A stretch of 64,000 bases of DNA from Picocystis sp. L7 (taxonomy: Eukaryota > Chlorophyta > Picocystophyceae > Picocystales > Picocystaceae), in NCBI GenBank assembly GCA_020975725.1, contig QXJR01000023.1:1-64000 (forward strand), written 5' to 3'. Positions 60,642 through 64,000 of this stretch are shown here, piece after piece. The first letter of the stretch is position 1; every line of letters starts with the position of its first letter. Both the position numbers and the translations under genes were made by a program. A model generated the notes under the pieces. That model was not told where the DNA came from. It did not search any database and saw only the letters and a list, made by a program, of their open reading frames with translations.

Positions 60642-61562
60642 GTGGAGGATCTTGCTGTCAAGGGCGCCAGGAGCAACTTCCGAATCGCGCATGCGATGGT
60701 GCAAGAAGAGGACAGGCCTCCTCTCAAAAGGAAAGATGTCAACGTAACAACCTCGAAGGCCGCCAAGTCGATGGAAGATCAAAGATCACGCAATACGTGG
60801 ACGAACGCACGGAAGTACGCGCTCTTGAATCAGATTTGCGTGGAGTCATGTGACCCATTCAAGGTCGATGCAAATCGTGATCAGAGGAAGAAAGCGTGGG
60901 AGGCTTTGGTTGCATCCCTCCGAGAGCACACTGATGGACTTTTCGCGGAGTTCGAATTGTCTATCGATTCTGTTCAGCGGCGGGTAGCTATGTTGGCCCG
61001 AGAGGCGCGGAAGTGGAACGAGGATGCAAGGGCCTCTACTGGTCGAGGAGGGGGGTATGCCCATACAGAGGTGGAGGAACTTCAACAACGTTTGGTGGAG
61101 AAGATCGACGAGCGAGCTGCAGCATCGAAGGCTGTACGTGACGAACTTGCTTTGCGACGTGCAACATTGACGGAGCAAGGGCGCAACAACGTGAGTCGTC
61201 AAATGGAGACGCACCGCCAAACGGCGAAGCGCGGACGGTCGTCCATGTCCAAAGGAAACGATGGTGCTTTGTGTGCTGAGGTCGAAGACACTCGTAAGAG
61301 CATGGACGACATTTGCGATCTCACGCGTAAAGCTTTGCTCCATGCGACGCGTTCCAATGCACGTGCCGAGTGGGCACGCGAGTTCGAGCTTCACAAGAGG
61401 TTCCCGAACGACTTTCCAAGCCCAGGACCACGCGACGAATGGGTAGCAGCTGCTGTGAACACCTTCGAGGAGGAGAATGGGAGCCTTCTCCGCCGTTCAT
61501 CTTCCAGACCCTCGACCATTTCGTCGGAGATGGAGGAGGTTGTCGTGAACGAAGCTACTTGA
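60642..61562 (+). CDS. SANT/Myb-like DNA-binding protein of Harb-3
   Basis: 306 residues. The trihelix starts RNTWTNARKYALLNQICVES, very close to the Harb-1 protein, then STGRGG and a coiled coil (EVEELQQRLVEKIDERAAAS), a basic patch (QTAKRGRSSMSKG), and a C-terminal helical region ending SSEMEEVVVNEAT. The near-identical C-terminal motif STISSEMEE and the order of parts show that it is the same family as the Harb-1 protein. It should bind the element ends and recruit the transposase. Confidence 0.8.
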   Translation: MEDLAVKGARSNFRIAHAMVQEEDRPPLKRKDVNVTTSKAAKSMEDQRSRNTWTNARKYALLNQICVESCDPFKVDANRDQRKKAWEALVASLREHTDGLFAEFELSIDSVQRRVAMLAREARKWNEDARASTGRGGGYAHTEVEELQQRLVEKIDERAAASKAVRDELALRRATLTEQGRNNVSRQMETHRQTAKRGRSSMSKGNDGALCAEVEDTRKSMDDICDLTRKALLHATRSNARAEWAREFELHKRFPNDFPSPGPRDEWVAAAVNTFEEENGSLLRRSSSRPSTISSEMEEVVVNEAT

Positions 61563-61856
61563 GAACGTAAAGTAGATTTGCAAATTTCTATTCCTACTTC
61601 TTTTTCGTCCATTCCACAACTTTGCGTCCTCGGAAGTTCCCTACTTGCGAGCTATGTCGACCGCGATGTTGTTGCATAAAAGAAATTTTGTTTCTTACCT
61701 TTATTACAAAGAGTGCGATGACTCAGTAGGGTGGAAAAGACAGAACACAACTCCACCACTTGCAACCTTTCATCATCCACATCCACAGGTTGTCACTCAC
61801 CAATGCAAAACATTTCGCAATGTAACATTCATACTGTACACACCGTACTCCGCTTC

Positions 61857-63590
61857 CCATCCAGCAGATTTCTGCAACCAGCGAGAAACCATCCAGCAGA
61901 TTTCTGCAACCATCCAGCAACCATCCAGCAGATTTCTGCAACCAGCGAGAAACCATCCAGCAGATTTCTGCAACCTTCCAGCAACCAACCAGCAGATTTC
62001 TGCAACCATCCAGCAACCATCCAGCAGATTTCTGCAACCAGCGAGAAACCATCCAGCAGATTTCTGCAACCTTCTAGCAACCAACCAGCAGATTTCTGCA
62101 ACCATCCAGCAACCATCCAGCAGATTTCTGCAACCAGCGAGAAACCATCCAGCAGATTTCTGCAACCAGCGAGAAACCATCCAGCAGATTTCTGCAACCA
62201 GCGAGAAACCATCCAGCAGATTTCTGCAACTATCCAGCAACCATCCAGCAGATTTCTGCAACCAGCGAGAAACCATCCAGCAGATTTCTGCAACCAGCGA
62301 GAAACCATCCAGCAGATTTCTGCAACCAGCGAGAAACCATCCAGCAGATTTCTGCAACCAGCGAGAAACCATCCAGCAGATTTCTGCAACCTTCCAGCAA
62401 CCAACCAGCAGATTTCTGCAACCATCCAGCAACCATCCAGCAGATTTCTGCAACCAGCGAGAAACCATCCAGCAGATTTCTGCAACCTTCCAGCAACCAA
62501 CCAGCAGATTTCTGCAACTATCCAGCAACCATCCAGCAGATTTCTGCAACCAGCGAGAAACCATCCAGCAGATTTCTGCAACCAGCGAGAAACCATCCAG
62601 CAGATTTCTGCAACCAGCGAGAAACCATCCAGCAGATTTCTGCAACCTTCCAGCAACCAACCAGCAGATTTCTGCAACCATCCAGCAACCATCCAGCAGA
62701 TTTCTGCAACCAGCGAGAAACCATCCAGCAGATTTCTGCAACCTTCTAGCAACCAACCAGCAGATTTCTGCAACCATCCAGCAACCATCCAGCAGATTTC
62801 TGCAACCAGCGAGAAACCATCCAGCAGATTTCTGCAACCAGCGAGAAACCATCCAGCAGATTTCTGCAACCAGCGAGAAACCATCCAGCAGATTTCTGCA
62901 ACTATCCAGCAACCATCCAGCAGATTTCTGCAACCAGCGAGAAACCATCCAGCAGATTTCTGCAACCAGCGAGAAACCATCCAGCAGATTTCTGCAACCA
63001 GCGAGAAACCATCCAGCAGATTTCTGCAACCAGCGAGAAACCATCCAGCAGATTTCTGCAACCTTCCAGCAACCAACCAGCAGATTTCTGCAACCATCCA
63101 GCAACCATCCAGCAGATTTCTGCAACCAGCGAGAAACCATCCAGCAGATTTCTGCAACCTTCCAGCAACCAACCAGCAGATTTCTGCAACCATCCAGCAA
63201 CCATCCAGCAGATTTCTGCAACCAGCGAGAAACCATCCAGCAGATTTCTGCAACTATCCAGCAACCATCCAGCAGATTTCTGCAACCAGCGAGAAACCAT
63301 CCAGCAGATTTCTGCAACCAGCGAGAAACCATCCAGCAGATTTCTGCAACCAGCGAGAAACCATCCAGCAGATTTCTGCAACCAGCGAGAAACCATCCAG
63401 CAGATTTCTGCAACCAGCGAGAAACCATCCAGCAGATTTCTGCAACCTTCCAGCAACCAACCAGCAGATTTCTGCAACCATCCAGCAACCATCCAGCAGA
63501 TTTCTGCAACCAGCGAGAAACCATCCAGCAGATTTCTGCAACCTTCCAGCAACCATCCAGCAGACTTTTGCAACCGTCCAGATAATTTTT
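61857..63590 (+). repeat. 1.7-kb minisatellite, 32-bp unit, with 672-bp higher-order repeat
   Basis: About 54 tandem copies of a 32-bp unit ending CCAGCAGATTTCTGCAAC, in three main variants at the other half: CAGCGAGAAACCAT, CATCCAGCAACCAT and CTTCCAGCAACCAA. The order of variants is itself repeated: rare marks (CTTCTAGC at 62071 and 62743; CTATCC at 62231 and 62903) recur 672 bp apart, 21 units. Each unit has the 12-base hairpin GCAGATTTCTGC. No frame has a stop, so six-frame ORFs up to 646 codons are an artefact. It lies between the 3' ends of the two Harb-3 genes. Confidence 0.95.
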
Positions 63591-63611
63591 GCAAGGAGCG
63601 AGAGATGACTC

Positions 63612-64000
63612 TCATGGCTCTGATGCAGATGACACATCTACATGCGCAGCAAACTTCGCCTTGTATTGACTCATAGATGGAGGCTGCATCTCGAAGAACC
63701 TATTCGCAACGCCTCCGTATGCACAAGTGTGGAAGTTAGTCAACATTGCCGCTACCCAGTCCTCCATACCTGTTGCTCGCGAACCTGTAACCTTCCTCGT
63801 CTTGTCAGTAATGAAGGGCCATATGTTCCCAAGCTTTCCAAACACCCACTCCACACTTTCACGGTATCGAGACATGTCCCGCGCCAGCATGCGTTCTGAG
63901 CGTGTGATCCTGTTTCCTTTTGGAGCGCGTAGGAGGACGTCACACTGTGGATAAGCTGAATCACCATACATGTACAGCGTGCTACCAAAACGATCGCGCA
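63612..64000 (-). CDS. PIF/Harbinger transposase, C-terminal part (cut by the window edge)
   Basis: 129 residues visible, open to the edge (reading in with RDRFGSTLYMYGDSAYP). It contains the catalytic glutamate in RYRESVEWVFGKLGNIW, then DKTRKVTGSRATGMEDW and NFHTCAYGGVANRFF; nearly the same text as Harb-1, so these are close relatives. The two catalytic aspartates lie beyond the window. Confidence 0.85.
   Translation of the reverse strand, partial: RDRFGSTLYMYGDSAYPQCDVLLRAPKGNRITRSERMLARDMSRYRESVEWVFGKLGNIWPFITDKTRKVTGSRATGMEDWVAAMLTNFHTCAYGGVANRFFEMQPPSMSQYKAKFAAHVDVSSASEP

Larger units (their letters stand above)
60347..64000 (-). mobile_element. PIF/Harbinger DNA transposon (Harb-3), right end beyond the window
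   Basis: The left end AGAGGACTTCGGATTTGCC matches the Harb-1 terminus at 14 of the first 16 bases and is preceded by ATT (60344-60346), the expected 3-bp target copy. A SANT-like gene on plus and a transposase on minus converge on a very large minisatellite; this is the Harb-1 plan inverted. The transposase reads off the window end, so the right terminus is unseen. The visible parts of both genes are open, so the element may be autonomous and is closely related to Harb-1. Confidence 0.75.

Noticed and set aside
61857-63590. CRISPR array
   Set aside because: Units are contiguous and all alike, with no unique spacers and no cas genes; the sequence is eukaryotic. It is a minisatellite.
61645-63608. 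Very long ORFs in several frames on both strands (up to 646 codons) as a repetitive secreted protein gene
   Set aside because: They exist because the 32-bp unit has no stop in any frame; all frames are open alike, and the array sits inside a transposon between two real genes.

Overview
This window is nuclear DNA of a eukaryote that probably makes storage starch or a similar alpha-glucan. It carries a full-length alpha-glucan water dikinase plus SRR1, tRNA-splicing endonuclease Sen15, eIF2B-alpha, Timeless, HscB/HSC20 and an AFG1-type mitochondrial ATPase. Nearly all are single uninterrupted reading frames, and AATAAA-type signals follow several of them. An intron-poor unicellular or simple alga fits best. 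A red alga is my first guess, from gene content and intron poverty only; I could not test it.

Layout. 1-3.6 kb: 3' half of a Ty3/gypsy element whose pol carries a DNMT3-like cytosine methyltransferase. 3.6-6.1 kb: no recognisable gene. 6.1-9.9 kb: a small secreted/membrane protein gene, then a surface protein built of 25-residue BspA/DUF285 repeats. It is followed after one stop codon, in the same frame, by a TKL-type kinase; this looks like one receptor-kinase locus. 10.6-18.2 kb: a near-complete, young Ty3/gypsy element on the minus strand with the same methyltransferase-bearing pol and 657-bp LTRs. 18.2-22.6 kb: a compact island of small, partly broken ORFs on both strands, including a DHFR-like remnant, which may be a fossil of a large DNA virus. 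23.0-30.1 kb: two PIF/Harbinger elements with defined terminal repeats and 3-bp target duplications. 32.0-37.4 kb: a short-chain dehydrogenase and the glucan, water dikinase. 37.7-48.3 kb: a 10.6-kb DNA transposon with 596-bp terminal inverted repeats, a Cys-rich DDE transposase and a 1.86-kb internal palindrome. It sits in what was a short divergent promoter region between the dikinase and eIF2B-alpha. 48.7-60.1 kb: a gene-dense housekeeping island. 60.3-64 kb: a third PIF/Harbinger element that runs off the window and contains a 1.7-kb array of a 32-bp repeat.

The window is therefore about half mobile DNA, inserted around tightly packed, mostly divergent or convergent gene pairs. Three points stand out. 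Two diverged retroelements keep an intact-looking methyltransferase between RNase H and integrase, and end in a Tudor-like rather than a classical chromodomain tail. All three Harbinger elements have unrelated-length but CAGCA-rich minisatellites at the same place, between the convergent ends of their two genes. The receptor-like repeat protein and the kinase share one frame across 27 nt.
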